Origin: Castellaniella sp049650445
GTDB lineage: Bacteria > Pseudomonadota > Gammaproteobacteria > Burkholderiales > Burkholderiaceae_B
Length of the DNA stretch: 64,000 bases
Direction: 5' to 3'
Assembly (NCBI RefSeq): GCF_049650445.1
Contig: NZ_JBASAD010000011.1
Span: 89,535-153,534, forward strand
Shown here: one piece after another, positions 45,159 through 54,187 of the stretch
How the letters are laid out: every line of letters starts with the position of its first letter
Position numbering within the stretch: the first letter of the stretch is position 1
Notes under the pieces: model-generated
Database searches by the model: none
What the model was told of the DNA's origin: nothing
Seen by the model: the letters and a program-made list of their open reading frames with translations, nothing else
Program-made: the position numbers and the translations under genes

Positions 45159-46100
45159 ATGAACGAAAACAACACCAACCTTCCTGTGATCGTGGGTTAT
45201 GACACCTCCCCGGAAAGCGCGTTCGCGCTCGAATGGGCCACCCGGGTCGCGCAGCACCGGGGCTGCGCCTTGCGGGTGATTTCCGCCGCCGACATCGATC
45301 TGTCCAGCATCGAACTGGCGCGCCCCGGCATCCAGGAAATGTACCTGGACCAGGCCCAGCAACAGGCCCAGGAAGGCGCGGACCTGGCCAAAACCTTTGC
45401 CGCCGGCATCCTGGTCACGTCCGAAGGACAGCCGGGCAGCGCCGCCGGCGCTCTGGTCAATGCCTCGCGGCAAGGCTCTCTGCTGGTCGTCGGCCACCGC
45501 GCCCGGGGCCTGCTGCCCGACATGCTGCTGGGCTCGGTCGCCTTCAAGGCGACCCATCACGCCGCCTGCCCGGTCGCCATCGTGCGCAAATCGCCGCGCC
45601 CCCTGCCCTGCGCGACGTACCCGGTGGTGGCGGGTGTGGACGGCTCGGAACACGGCACCCATGCCTTGCAAGAGGCCGCACGCCTGGCCGCCGATACCGG
45701 CTCGTTCCTGCGGATCGTCGCCGCCTGGGAACGCCCCAGCCAGGCACTCTGGTCGCTGGCTTCGCGGCGACATCTGACCCAAAAGGACGGCACCCAGGGA
45801 GGCTACTCCGATGCGGAGATTCAGCTCATCTACGAAAAAATCGTCGCGGAGATCGAACAACGGGCGCAGCGGATCGCGCAACAAGCCGCCGACGAGGTCC
45901 GCCAACACCATCCGGATCTCAGGACGGAACTGCACATCAGCGAAGGCGCCGCCGACCACGTCATCCTCGAAGCCTCCACCGACGCCAGCATGATCGCCGT
46001 AGGCGCCCGGGGTCTGGGCGATCTGCAGAACCTGCACCTGGGCTCGATCAGCCGCAAAGTCATGCAAAAGGCCGAATGCGCGGTCTATGTCGTGCGCTAA
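45159..46100 (+). CDS. Universal stress protein with two UspA domains
   Basis: A 313-residue tandem Usp protein. Domain 1 (about residues 6-148) and domain 2 (about 150-313) each end in the ATP-binding G-x2-G-x9-G-S/T pattern: VVGHRARGLLPDMLLGS and AVGARGLGDLQNLHLGS. Tandem Usp proteins are linked to starvation and low-oxygen survival, but no target is visible. The 174 bases in front of it (44985-45158) contain no gene and no clear FNR-like site; a possible -35 TTGACG is present near 45105 without a good -10. Confidence 0.9.
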   Translation: MNENNTNLPVIVGYDTSPESAFALEWATRVAQHRGCALRVISAADIDLSSIELARPGIQEMYLDQAQQQAQEGADLAKTFAAGILVTSEGQPGSAAGALVNASRQGSLLVVGHRARGLLPDMLLGSVAFKATHHAACPVAIVRKSPRPLPCATYPVVAGVDGSEHGTHALQEAARLAADTGSFLRIVAAWERPSQALWSLASRRHLTQKDGTQGGYSDAEIQLIYEKIVAEIEQRAQRIAQQAADEVRQHHPDLRTELHISEGAADHVILEASTDASMIAVGARGLGDLQNLHLGSISRKVMQKAECAVYVVR

Positions 46101-46139
46101 GATGAGCGCAGGCACACCGTTTTTCGATAGGATTTCGCC

Positions 46140-46535
46140 ATGAGATTACTGCACACCATGCTGCGCGTCGGCAACCTGGACCGTTCCCTGATGTTCTACA
46201 CAGAGACGCTGGGCATGCGGCTGCTGCGCCGCAAGGACTACCCCGAGGGCCGTTTCACCCTGGCCTTCGTCGGCTACCAGGACGAGGCCGAGGGCGCCGT
46301 CATCGAGCTGACCCACAACTGGGACACCGACCGCTACGAGATCGGCACCGGCTACGGCCACATCGCCATCGAGGTCGAGGACGCCTACGACACCTGCGCC
46401 ACCATCAAGTCACGCGGCGGTCTGGTCGTACGCGAAGCCGGCCCGATGAAGCACGGCACCACCGTGATCGCTTTTGTCGAAGACCCTGACGGCTACAAGA
46501 TCGAACTGATCCAGCGCGCTGGTCGCGAAGACTAG
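46140..46535 (+). CDS. gloA: Lactoylglutathione lyase (glyoxalase I)
   Basis: A 131-residue vicinal-oxygen-chelate enzyme that converts the methylglyoxal-glutathione hemithioacetal to lactoylglutathione. The metal ligands are visible: H5 (RLLHTMLRVG), E56 (VIELTHN), H74 (GYGHIAIEV) and E122 (KIELIQ). The short form without the extra loops is the Ni2+/Co2+-type GloA of E. coli. The gene follows the Usp gene by 39 bases and is convergent with rsmA, one base away. Confidence 0.95.
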   Translation: MRLLHTMLRVGNLDRSLMFYTETLGMRLLRRKDYPEGRFTLAFVGYQDEAEGAVIELTHNWDTDRYEIGTGYGHIAIEVEDAYDTCATIKSRGGLVVREAGPMKHGTTVIAFVEDPDGYKIELIQRAGRED

Positions 46536-46536
46536 A

Positions 46537-47370
46537 TCACGCTGTCGGCGTCACGCCGGCGGCCGATAGGGCATCGGCCATGTCCATGAACTGGGCCACC
46601 GTCAATTCCTGAGGCCGCGCCGTAGGCGCCACCCCCAGGGCATCCCAGTCCAGCCATTCCGCCCAGGCGCCCAGGCTGCCCCGGATCATCTTGCGGCGCT
46701 GTTCGAAGACCCGCGCCACCAGCCGTTCGAACACCCGCGCGTCGCGGGGCTGGCGCAGCGTATCGGCTGCCAGCGGACGCATGCGTACCACGGCCGACAT
46801 CACGCGTGGCGGCGGATCGAACGCATCAGGCGGCACGTCGAACAGGTGCGTCATGCGGTAGCGCGCCTGCAGCATGACGGACAGGCGTCCGTACTGGGTG
46901 TCGCCGGGACGGGCCACCATGCGGTCGATGACTTCGCGCTGCAGCATGAAATGCTGGTCGCGGACCCGGTCGGCCCAGCGCAGCAGATGGAACAGCAAGG
47001 GGCTGGAAATGTTATAGGGCAGGTTGCCCACCACGCGCAGCCGGGCGTCCTGTGCCTCGGCCGCACCCGCCTGGGCACCAGCAGCAGGCGCCAGATCGCC
47101 GAAATCCACCGTCAGAGCATCGGCCTCGACCACCCGCAGACGGTCCTCGCCCCAGCGGCCGCGCAGGCGACGGGCCAGATCACGGTCCAGTTCGACCACG
47201 GTCAGCCGGTCCAGCCGGTCCAGCAGCGGCGCCGTCAGCGCCGACAGGCCCGGACCGATCTCGACCATGGCGTCGCCAGGCTGCGGATCGATGGCGCGCA
47301 CGATGGAGTCCACCACCGACTCGTCGGCCAGGAAGTGCTGGCCGAAGCGTTTGCGCGCCTGGTGCACCAT
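46537..47370 (-). CDS. rsmA: 16S rRNA (adenine1518/1519-N6)-dimethyltransferase
   Basis: A 277-residue KsgA-family methyltransferase. The opening RKRFGQHFLADESVVDSIV, the SAM-binding EIGPGLSALTAPLL and the catalytic NLPYNISSPLLFHLL (N-L-P-Y) are all present, followed by VMLQARYRM. It dimethylates two adjacent adenines in 16S rRNA during 30S maturation. Its ATG shares one base with the surA stop (TGATG). pdxA, which often sits between surA and rsmA, is absent. Confidence 0.97.
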   Translation of the reverse strand: MVHQARKRFGQHFLADESVVDSIVRAIDPQPGDAMVEIGPGLSALTAPLLDRLDRLTVVELDRDLARRLRGRWGEDRLRVVEADALTVDFGDLAPAAGAQAGAAEAQDARLRVVGNLPYNISSPLLFHLLRWADRVRDQHFMLQREVIDRMVARPGDTQYGRLSVMLQARYRMTHLFDVPPDAFDPPPRVMSAVVRMRPLAADTLRQPRDARVFERLVARVFEQRRKMIRGSLGAWAEWLDWDALGVAPTARPQELTVAQFMDMADALSAAGVTPTA

Positions 47371-48899
47371 CAGCGGCTGCCGCCGGCCGCCTTTTCCAGG
47401 CGGTTGTCGATATAGGCCTGGCCGCGCAACTGGTCGAGCCAGTCTTCATAGGCCGGCCCGATGCGGCGCTGCATCAGTTCGCGGCGCGCCTGCATGCGGC
47501 GGAATTCCTGCTCCATGTTCTTGGTCTGGCGGCCCTCGACCTGGATCAGGTGCCAGCCGAACGGCGACTTGATCGGTTCGCTGATCTGGCCGTCCTTCAG
47601 CGCGTTCATGGCCTGCTCGAAAGCCGGCACGGTCTCGCCGGGGTTCAGCCAGCCGAGATCGCCACCCTGAGGCGCGGAAGCGTCCTCGGAATAGCGCTTG
47701 GCCAGTTCAGTAAAGGATTCGCCGTGCTCGATGCGGGTACGCAGGCCTTCGAGGATGGCACGGGCCTTGTCGTCGCTCATGACCTTGGAGGTCTTGATCA
47801 GGATGTGGCGGGCATGGGTCTGCGTGACCATCATGGGGCCCGAGGGCGTCGGCGCGCGCGACGCCTGGGCCTGGGCCTGGGCCTGCTGAGCCTGCGCCTG
47901 AGCGGGCTTCGCCGCCCCGGAGGACTTGGGTGCCGGGCGCTGGGCGTAGCCGCGGCGCAGAACCTTCAGGATGTGGAAGCCACGGCCGCTCTGCACGATC
48001 CCGCTGACGCCTCCCGGCGGCGTGTTGGCGACCGCCTGCGCGAACAGGTCGGGCCAGTCGTGCAAGGGCCGGATGCCCATATTGCCGCCCTCCAGGGCCT
48101 GGGGCCCGTTCGACGAAGCTGCCGCGACACCGGCAAAATCGGCACCGGACTTCAGCTTGCGCAGAATGGCCTCGGCCTGTTTGCGCTTTTCCTGGACCGT
48201 GCTTTCGGCGGCGTAGTCGGGGACTTCGATCAGGATCTGCGCCAGTTCGACCAGTTCGGGACCGGTCGGAGCCGGCGCCGGCTCGGGTTCCGGCGCGGGT
48301 GCAGGCGCAGGCGCGGCCATCGGCTGGCCGGCGTTCATGGACAGGAAGGCATCGACGTCGCTGTTGCTGATGGTGATGCGATCCTCGACGAAGCGCTGAC
48401 GCAGGATGTCGTCCTGGATCTGGGAGCGCAGATCGGTGCGGTAGTCGTCCCAATTCATGCCGCTGTTGGCGATTTCATGCCGCAACTGATCCACCGTGAT
48501 GCGGTTGCGCTGGGCAATGGTCTGCACCGCCTGATCGACCTGGGCGTCGGACACCCGGATGCCGACGCGCTGGGCCTCGTGATCCTGCAGAGCCGCATTG
48601 ATCATCTGCTGCAGCACCTGCCGCCGAAGCACGGCCGCCTCGGGCACCGGAATACGCTGCTGTTCCATCTGGCGGCGCACCTGAACCGCCTTGGCGTCCA
48701 CCTGGGCCAGCGTGATGACTTCTTTGTCGACGATGGCGGCGATGCCGTCCACGAATTGCTGGGACGACGCCGGAGCGGGTGCGGCCTGGGCCGGACGGTT
48801 CGCCGGCTTGCCGGCAGCCAACGCGGACGCCGACACCCAGGCGCTCAGCACGATGGTCAGCGACAGTGCGCGGGCGGGATGACGCAAGCCAGACATCAT
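47370..48899 (-). CDS. surA: Periplasmic chaperone and peptidyl-prolyl isomerase SurA
   Basis: A 509-residue protein with a signal peptide (about residues 1-29), an N-terminal chaperone domain (FVDGIAAIVDKEVITLAQVD) and two parvulin domains: the first around VELAQILIEVPDYAAESTV, the second around QTHARHILIKTSKVMSDDKA and the segment GGDLGWLNPGETVPAF, ending near GWHLIQVEGR. A proline/alanine-rich stretch (PMAAPAPAPAPEPEPAPAPT) and a Q/A-rich stretch before the second parvulin domain are longer than in E. coli SurA (428 residues). SurA guides outer-membrane proteins such as LptD, whose gene is directly upstream and overlaps by ATGATG. Confidence 0.96.
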   Translation of the reverse strand: MMSGLRHPARALSLTIVLSAWVSASALAAGKPANRPAQAAPAPASSQQFVDGIAAIVDKEVITLAQVDAKAVQVRRQMEQQRIPVPEAAVLRRQVLQQMINAALQDHEAQRVGIRVSDAQVDQAVQTIAQRNRITVDQLRHEIANSGMNWDDYRTDLRSQIQDDILRQRFVEDRITISNSDVDAFLSMNAGQPMAAPAPAPAPEPEPAPAPTGPELVELAQILIEVPDYAAESTVQEKRKQAEAILRKLKSGADFAGVAAASSNGPQALEGGNMGIRPLHDWPDLFAQAVANTPPGGVSGIVQSGRGFHILKVLRRGYAQRPAPKSSGAAKPAQAQAQQAQAQAQASRAPTPSGPMMVTQTHARHILIKTSKVMSDDKARAILEGLRTRIEHGESFTELAKRYSEDASAPQGGDLGWLNPGETVPAFEQAMNALKDGQISEPIKSPFGWHLIQVEGRQTKNMEQEFRRMQARRELMQRRIGPAYEDWLDQLRGQAYIDNRLEKAAGGSR

Positions 48900-51322
48900 T
48901 CGTACCTCTCAAAAACAGTTTTTTCAGGCGTGGGGGGAGTCACGGGCCGGTAGCCAATGACGCGATCACTCAGCAGGGACATGGGATCGGTGCCCAAGGA
49001 ACCCAGACCGGTAAGCTCTAGTTGCAGGAACAGCGCAGTGTTGGTCTTCTGGGCCGACACCGCGTAGCGTTGCATCACCACGCGCGCAGCCCAGCCGCCG
49101 TCGCCCCGGTATTCCAGACCCATGATGGACTGGGTATTGCGCTTTTCGGCCAGGGAATAATCGTAGCGCCCCACCCCGTACCAACGCCGGGACAGCGGCC
49201 ACTGGGTGCTCAGGCTGACCTGTTCACGGGACTCGGGCACGGTGCCATAGGGCAGCACCCCGTAAGGATCGGCATAGCTATTGACGTCGCGCTCGTAGCG
49301 ATAGGACAGCGACACCGTCGCCAGGCGCTTCGGCGCCCAGCGCACGCCACTGCTGAGCCGGTTGCGCCTCTGGGTCTCGTGGTCGAACTGCCCATCGAAA
49401 TACACCGAGAACGTATCGGTCAGCGCGGCCTTGGCCCCGACCAGATAATCCGACTGGGTGCCGCTGCGCGGTGCCTCGCCGGCCAGCGTCACCTTCTGCT
49501 GGTCGAAGTAGAAACGCTGGGCGAACGACAGGGACAGGCGCTCGAACCCGGTGTCCGCGTCCAACCAGCGGCTGGTCAGACCGGCGGTCAACTGGTTGGC
49601 ATTGGAGATGCGATCCCAGCCGCCGCTGAAGATATTTTCATCGAAAGCCTGCTGGTAATTGAAGGTCGCCAGCCCCGTGTCGAACACGGGCAGGTTCGAC
49701 TGATCACGGTACGGCACGTACAGGTAGTACAGGCGCGGCTCCAGCGTCTGGATGGCGGCGTTGCCGAACAACGAGGCGTTGCGCTCGAAAGTCAGGCCGG
49801 TGTCCACAGAGGCGATCGGCAGCACCCGAGACTGGCTGGTGGGACGCCCGGCGAAACGCGTCATGCCCGGCTCGGTGGCGAACCATTCGGTTTCATACTG
49901 GCTCATGTGCAGGCCGACCTTCGGGGTCAGGTAGGCGCCGGGCAGCACGAAAGGCCGCGCAATCGAGGTATAGGAGGTCAGGCGCGTACCATTGGGCATC
50001 AGGCGCTTGCCGGACTGATCGGGAAAGGCATCGCCGCGATAGATCGGCGCGATGAAGCGGGTCGCCGTGTTCTCGGACACCACATCCAGGCCATGCCAGC
50101 CGTAGCGCCGCGCGTTGAAGGTCAACTGAGGCAGCATGTCGTAGGGCGGCGCCAGGAAGGACCCGGTGCTGTCCTGCAAGGTCTGGTAGCGGTAGAACTG
50201 CAGCGAGCCGGACAGATAGCGGCTGTCGGACCAGGACAGCAGTGCCTGGCTGGGCATGTAGGTGATGGCCGCGTCCGTCAGCCCGAAGGACGAGAAATCA
50301 CGGAAATAATCGTCGTCCGAGACCTTGCGCGCATCCAGGTAGGCGCTGAAGCCCTGGCCCAGCGTCTGGGTGTGCTGCATCGAATACATCCAGCGCTTGT
50401 TGCCCGTCTGCTGGTCGCGCATGATGTAGGTGCCGAACAGTTCGGAATGGGAACTGCCGCTCATGTGACGGAATTCGGTGCCCAGCAGCAGACCGCGCTT
50501 GGTGAGATAGCGGGGAAACAGCGTCGCGTCGTAATTCGGCGCCAGGTTCAGATAATACGGCGTGGTCAGCTCGATCCCGCCGTTGCTGGACGTGCCATAG
50601 GTCGGCACCAGAAAGCCGGACTTGCGGTCCTTGCCCAGCGGGAACGTCAAATAGGGTGAATACAGGATCGGCGCACCCTTGAAATACAGCACACCGTTGC
50701 GCGCGACACCTTCGTTTTCATCCAGGTACAGATCAACGCGACTTGAATCGATGTACCAGGCGGGGTCCGGCCCCGTCCAGCCGCTGTAGCGCAGGTTTTT
50801 CAGGCGCATGTGCTGACGGCTGATGATGTCGGCTTCGTCGGCCTGCCCGACGCCGCCCGTGCCGCCCAGCCAGAAGCGCGGCTGCTCGACCAGGCCCTGT
50901 TCGGTCTCGACGTTGTAACGCAGATGCGGACCGCGCACGATATTGCCATCGCGAACCATCAGGCCATTGCCGCGGACATCGGCTTCGCCCGTGGATTGCA
51001 GGTAGTCGATGCGATCGCCCTTGATCACGGAATCCAGACGGCGGACCTGGGCGTTGCCTTGCAGAATCACCCGCCCATCCGCATCGCGGCTGATGTCATC
51101 GCCGATCAGAAACGACGGCAGGGCGTCGTCCTTGAGCCCCGGATGCAGCCGCAGGCTGCCGACCATCCGCATGCCGCCGTCCGCATCCGGCGCGGGCGGT
51201 GCAGCCAGAGCCGGCGCCGACAGGCATAGGCCCAGGCCCAGGCCCAGGCCCAGGCCCAGGAAGATGATGCGACCGATCCAATGCGCCAAGACCCGGTTCC
51301 CCGAAATGGTTGAAAGAAACAA
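48896..51322 (-). CDS. lptD: LPS-assembly outer-membrane protein LptD
   Basis: An about 808-residue beta-barrel protein. After the signal peptide an OstA/LptA-like beta-jellyroll domain (DISRDADGRVILQGNAQVRR, IDYLQSTGEADVRGNG) leads into the LptD barrel, with GAPILYSPYLTFPLGKDRKSGFLVP and AYLDARKVSDDDYFRDF diagnostic. It inserts LPS with LptE. The start is a TTG (51322), as no ATG lies in frame upstream of the signal peptide; a TTG at 51289 is also possible. The signal h-region is the (Leu-Gly)n repeat encoded by a 6-base DNA repeat. lptE is not nearby. A TATAAT lies 39 bases upstream. Confidence 0.93.
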   Translation of the reverse strand: MFLSTISGNRVLAHWIGRIIFLGLGLGLGLGLCLSAPALAAPPAPDADGGMRMVGSLRLHPGLKDDALPSFLIGDDISRDADGRVILQGNAQVRRLDSVIKGDRIDYLQSTGEADVRGNGLMVRDGNIVRGPHLRYNVETEQGLVEQPRFWLGGTGGVGQADEADIISRQHMRLKNLRYSGWTGPDPAWYIDSSRVDLYLDENEGVARNGVLYFKGAPILYSPYLTFPLGKDRKSGFLVPTYGTSSNGGIELTTPYYLNLAPNYDATLFPRYLTKRGLLLGTEFRHMSGSSHSELFGTYIMRDQQTGNKRWMYSMQHTQTLGQGFSAYLDARKVSDDDYFRDFSSFGLTDAAITYMPSQALLSWSDSRYLSGSLQFYRYQTLQDSTGSFLAPPYDMLPQLTFNARRYGWHGLDVVSENTATRFIAPIYRGDAFPDQSGKRLMPNGTRLTSYTSIARPFVLPGAYLTPKVGLHMSQYETEWFATEPGMTRFAGRPTSQSRVLPIASVDTGLTFERNASLFGNAAIQTLEPRLYYLYVPYRDQSNLPVFDTGLATFNYQQAFDENIFSGGWDRISNANQLTAGLTSRWLDADTGFERLSLSFAQRFYFDQQKVTLAGEAPRSGTQSDYLVGAKAALTDTFSVYFDGQFDHETQRRNRLSSGVRWAPKRLATVSLSYRYERDVNSYADPYGVLPYGTVPESREQVSLSTQWPLSRRWYGVGRYDYSLAEKRNTQSIMGLEYRGDGGWAARVVMQRYAVSAQKTNTALFLQLELTGLGSLGTDPMSLLSDRVIGYRPVTPPTPEKTVFERYE
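51228..51260 (-). repeat. Hexanucleotide repeat (AGGCCC)5.5 inside lptD signal peptide
   Basis: Five full AGGCCC units and a final AGG lie in a row; on the coding strand they read CTG-GGC, giving Leu-Gly-Leu-Gly-Leu-Gly in the hydrophobic core of the LptD signal peptide. The repeat unit is a multiple of three, so slippage would lengthen or shorten the core by two residues without a frameshift. Confidence 0.9.
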
Positions 51323-51360
51323 CGGCCGATCGGTCCACCCGCGACGACCAGCGACCCAGT

Positions 51361-51366
51361 ATTATA
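51361..51366 (-). promoter_or_regulatory. -10 element upstream of lptD
   Basis: The minus strand reads TATAAT here, a perfect -10 consensus 39 bases before the lptD TTG start. No good -35 lies 16-18 bases upstream. The rest of the 130-base gap to the divergent amgK has no other clear signal. Confidence 0.4.
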
Positions 51367-51452
51367 GAGAAGCCGGGCCGCATCGTGTCCGCTCATCCAG
51401 CCGGTCGATCCGCTGCCCCTTTCCTATCCCGAATTTCTCTCGAATCCCGCGC

Positions 51453-52502
51453 ATGATCCCTACCTCCACCCCGGACCTCCGCCTGGACGCCCTGCGCCAC
51501 TGGCTGGGCCTGCACGCCGACCGGCTGGGCCTGGTCCTGGACAGCCTGGCACCTGTTTCCGGCGATGCCAGCTTCCGCCGCTATTTCCGCCTGCAGTCCA
51601 CGGGCGGCACCCTGATCGCCATGGACGCCCCGCCGCCCCACGAGGACTGCGCGCCCTTCGTCCGCATCGCCGGGCTGCTGGCGCAAGGCGGGTTGCGCGT
51701 CCCCGAGATCCTGGCCCAGGATCTGGACCAGGGCTTCCTGCTGCTCACCGACCTGGGCAAGCACACCTTCTACGAGGTCTTGCGCGACGGTCTGGAACAG
51801 GACGAGGCCGCCCTGCAGCGGCATTACCGGGGCGCCCTGCGCGCCCTGGTCGCGTTGCAGCAATGCCCGGCCGACAGCCTGCCGCCCTATGACGAAGCCC
51901 GCCTGCTCGAAGAACTGGCCGTCTTTCCGCAGTGGTATCTACGCACTCATCTGGCCCACACGCCCGATGCCGCTGCCGAGGCCGCGCTGGCGGACATCTT
52001 CGGCCTGCTGGCACAGCGGGCGGCGGCGCAGCCGCGCGTCCTGGTGCACCGGGACTTCCATTCGCCCAACCTGATGCTCGGCGCCGACACGCCGGACTCT
52101 GCTCCCGGCATCATCGATTTCCAGGACGCCCTGAACGGCCCGATCAGCTACGACATCGCCTCGCTGGCCATGGATGCCCGCACCACCTGGGACGAAGCCC
52201 GCCAGCTCGACTGGGCCATCCGCTACTGGGAATACGCCCGGGCGGCGGGGCTGCCGGTCCCGGATGACTTCGCCGACTTCCACGTCGACTACGAATGGAT
52301 GGGGCTGCAGCGCAACCTGCGTATTCTGGGCGTCTTCGCTCGCCTGTCGCACCGCGACGGCAAGCACCACTACCTGGACCACATGCCCCGGGTGCGGACC
52401 TACGTGAACCAGGTCGCGGGGCGCTACGCCGTCTTCCGTCCCCTGCTGCGCCTGCTGGATCAGGCCGAACAGACACCCAAGACCGAGGGATTTTCGTTCT
52501 AG
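51453..52502 (+). CDS. amgK: N-acetylmuramate/N-acetylglucosamine anomeric kinase
   Basis: A 349-residue aminoglycoside-phosphotransferase-fold kinase. The Brenner-like catalytic loop is VLVHRDFHSPNLMLG and the metal-binding motif is IIDFQDALNGPISYDIAS; RYFRLQSTGGTLIAMDAPP forms the nucleotide-binding sheet. AmgK phosphorylates the C1 hydroxyl of MurNAc in the cell-wall recycling route that bypasses de novo UDP-MurNAc synthesis. The pairing with MurU 31 bases downstream makes AmgK much more likely than antibiotic resistance. The ATG at 51453 gives MIPTSTPDLRLDALRHWLG; upstream extension reads through noncoding sequence. It is head to head with lptD. Confidence 0.93.
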   Translation: MIPTSTPDLRLDALRHWLGLHADRLGLVLDSLAPVSGDASFRRYFRLQSTGGTLIAMDAPPPHEDCAPFVRIAGLLAQGGLRVPEILAQDLDQGFLLLTDLGKHTFYEVLRDGLEQDEAALQRHYRGALRALVALQQCPADSLPPYDEARLLEELAVFPQWYLRTHLAHTPDAAAEAALADIFGLLAQRAAAQPRVLVHRDFHSPNLMLGADTPDSAPGIIDFQDALNGPISYDIASLAMDARTTWDEARQLDWAIRYWEYARAAGLPVPDDFADFHVDYEWMGLQRNLRILGVFARLSHRDGKHHYLDHMPRVRTYVNQVAGRYAVFRPLLRLLDQAEQTPKTEGFSF

Positions 52503-52533
52503 TCAGGCCCCCGCTCATCAAGGAATCATCACC

Positions 52534-53301
52534 ATGCGCGCCATGATTCTGGCCGCCGGACGCGGCGAACGCATGCGCCCGCTGACGGACACTTGCCCCA
52601 AACCCTTGCTGCCCGTGGGCGGCCGCCCCCTGATTGCCTGGCACCTGGCACACCTGGCCCGCGCCGGCATCACCGACGTTCTGGTGAACCACGCCTGGCT
52701 GGGCGAACGGATCGAGGCCGCGCTGGGTGACGGCCGAGCGTACGGCGTGCGGCTGCGCTATTCAGCCGAATCCCCCGCCCTGGAAACAGCGGGCGGCATC
52801 GCACGCGCCCTGCCGTTCTTCCAGGACCAGCCCTTCCTGGTCCTGAACGGCGACGTCTGGTGCGACTGGGACCCCGCGCGGGCGCCGCGCCTGGCGGCCG
52901 CGTGGCCGGCCGACCGCCTGGCCCATCTGGTTCTGGTGGCCAACCCCGACCACCACCCCGAAGGCGATTTCGTTCTGCAGGCCGACGGCGGAGTCGCACC
53001 GCGCACGGACAGCGACGCAGGCCATCCGGATGGCCTCGGGCACGCGTCAGCGGCGCAATCCCTGACCGCGCCGACCGCCGCACTGACCTTCGCCGGCATC
53101 GGCCTGTATCGCCCCTCCCTGTTCGCCGACACCGATCCGGATCAGCCCGCGCCGCTCGCGCCACTGCTGCGCCAGGCGATGGCGGCCCACGCCGTGAGCG
53201 GCGAACGGCACACGGGACGCTGGATCGACGTCGGCACGCCCGCGCGCCTGGCGGCCCTGGACGCCGAACTGGGGGAGCGCACGATGAGTCCGGACACCTG
53301 A
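52534..53301 (+). CDS. murU: N-acetylmuramate-1-phosphate uridylyltransferase
   Basis: A 255-residue nucleotidyltransferase. It opens MRAMILAAGRGERMRPLTD with the GxGTRxxPLT-like nucleotide loop, followed by CPKPLLPVGGRPLI, SPALETAGGIARALPF and the metal-binding LNGDVWCDW. It turns MurNAc-1-phosphate from AmgK into UDP-MurNAc. An insert of about 20 residues, rich in Asp, Gly and His (near residues 150-175), is longer than in Pseudomonas MurU. The pair forms a short operon, and no other recycling genes are nearby. Confidence 0.93.
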   Translation: MRAMILAAGRGERMRPLTDTCPKPLLPVGGRPLIAWHLAHLARAGITDVLVNHAWLGERIEAALGDGRAYGVRLRYSAESPALETAGGIARALPFFQDQPFLVLNGDVWCDWDPARAPRLAAAWPADRLAHLVLVANPDHHPEGDFVLQADGGVAPRTDSDAGHPDGLGHASAAQSLTAPTAALTFAGIGLYRPSLFADTDPDQPAPLAPLLRQAMAAHAVSGERHTGRWIDVGTPARLAALDAELGERTMSPDT

Positions 53302-53440
53302 CCACCCCCATCAAATCGCAACCGGATGTAGGTCCGCCCCCAGGAAAACCACGAAAACGTTTATCCTATTCGGTTTCGCGCCCGCGCGCCCAAGCGGCGC
53401 GGCGCTTTGTGCAGGCTTCACGCAATTCAGGAATTTCGTC

Positions 53441-54163
53441 ATGTCGCTCGGCCCCAAACGCCCCACCTTCAAGCCCACGCCCTACGGCTATACCCGGCGC
53501 AGCCGTGGCATCCCTCGTTGGCTGATGCTGCTGATCACCGGCGTGGTGCTGGGTGCCGGGGGTGTGCTGTTCCTGCAGCGCAGCTACGGCCCGCAGCGCC
53601 TCACGGTCGAACAATCCGAGCAATTGCGCTCGGACCTGAACACCTCCAACATGGAAAGCCAGCGCCTGTCCATCGAGTCTGAAAAGATCAAGACCGAAAT
53701 CAAGCAGGCGCGCCAGGATCAGCAGGAGCAGGCCGCCCGCGCCGAACAGGCGCGCAAGCAGACCGCCGACATGGAGGCCGGTCTCGCCAGCCTGATCCAG
53801 GCCATCCCCCCCGATCCGCGCGGCACCTCGCCGGGCATTCGTGGCGCCGACATGGTCGCGCGCGATGCCGGCGTGGACTACCGCATCCTGTTGATCCAGG
53901 ATCTGCCGGAAGGCCGATCCGAGGTCCCCGCCCTGCGCGGCCGGATCAAACTGATCGCCCAGGGGGCCTACCCCAACGGCAACACGGGCTACATCGATCT
54001 GGCCGAGCAGCCCCTGGACATGGGCCGCTACATCGTCATCGAAGGCCGCGCCGAACTGCCGAACAAGGCCTTCCGGCCACGCCAGGTCACCATCCAGGTC
54101 ATGGGCGAAGGGTCCGACAAGGTCATCGCCACGCGCACTTTCCACGTGGTGGCCGGACGCTGA
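53441..54163 (+). CDS. Membrane-anchored coiled-coil protein, function unknown
   Basis: A 240-residue protein with a short basic N-terminus, one membrane helix (about residues 28-47) and a coiled coil (about 60-110; VEQSEQLRSDLNTSNMESQR, then long Lys/Glu/Gln-rich heptads). A C-terminal beta-rich domain (about 130-240) contains AGVDYRILLIQDLPEGRS and GRYIVIEGRAELPNKAFRP. It resembles poorly described DUF6776-like proteins found in betaproteobacteria, but I cannot confirm that name. The topology suggests a periplasmic domain held near the inner membrane. The 139 bases before it (53302-53440) show no gene. Confidence 0.75.
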   Translation: MSLGPKRPTFKPTPYGYTRRSRGIPRWLMLLITGVVLGAGGVLFLQRSYGPQRLTVEQSEQLRSDLNTSNMESQRLSIESEKIKTEIKQARQDQQEQAARAEQARKQTADMEAGLASLIQAIPPDPRGTSPGIRGADMVARDAGVDYRILLIQDLPEGRSEVPALRGRIKLIAQGAYPNGNTGYIDLAEQPLDMGRYIVIEGRAELPNKAFRPRQVTIQVMGEGSDKVIATRTFHVVAGR

Positions 54164-54187
54164 TCGGCACGCCCCCCCAGCAAAAGC

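Noticed and set aside
51009..51452. 148 extra codons at the start of amgK
   Set aside because: The extension runs through lptD's signal-peptide region on the opposite strand. The kinase fold starts at 51453.
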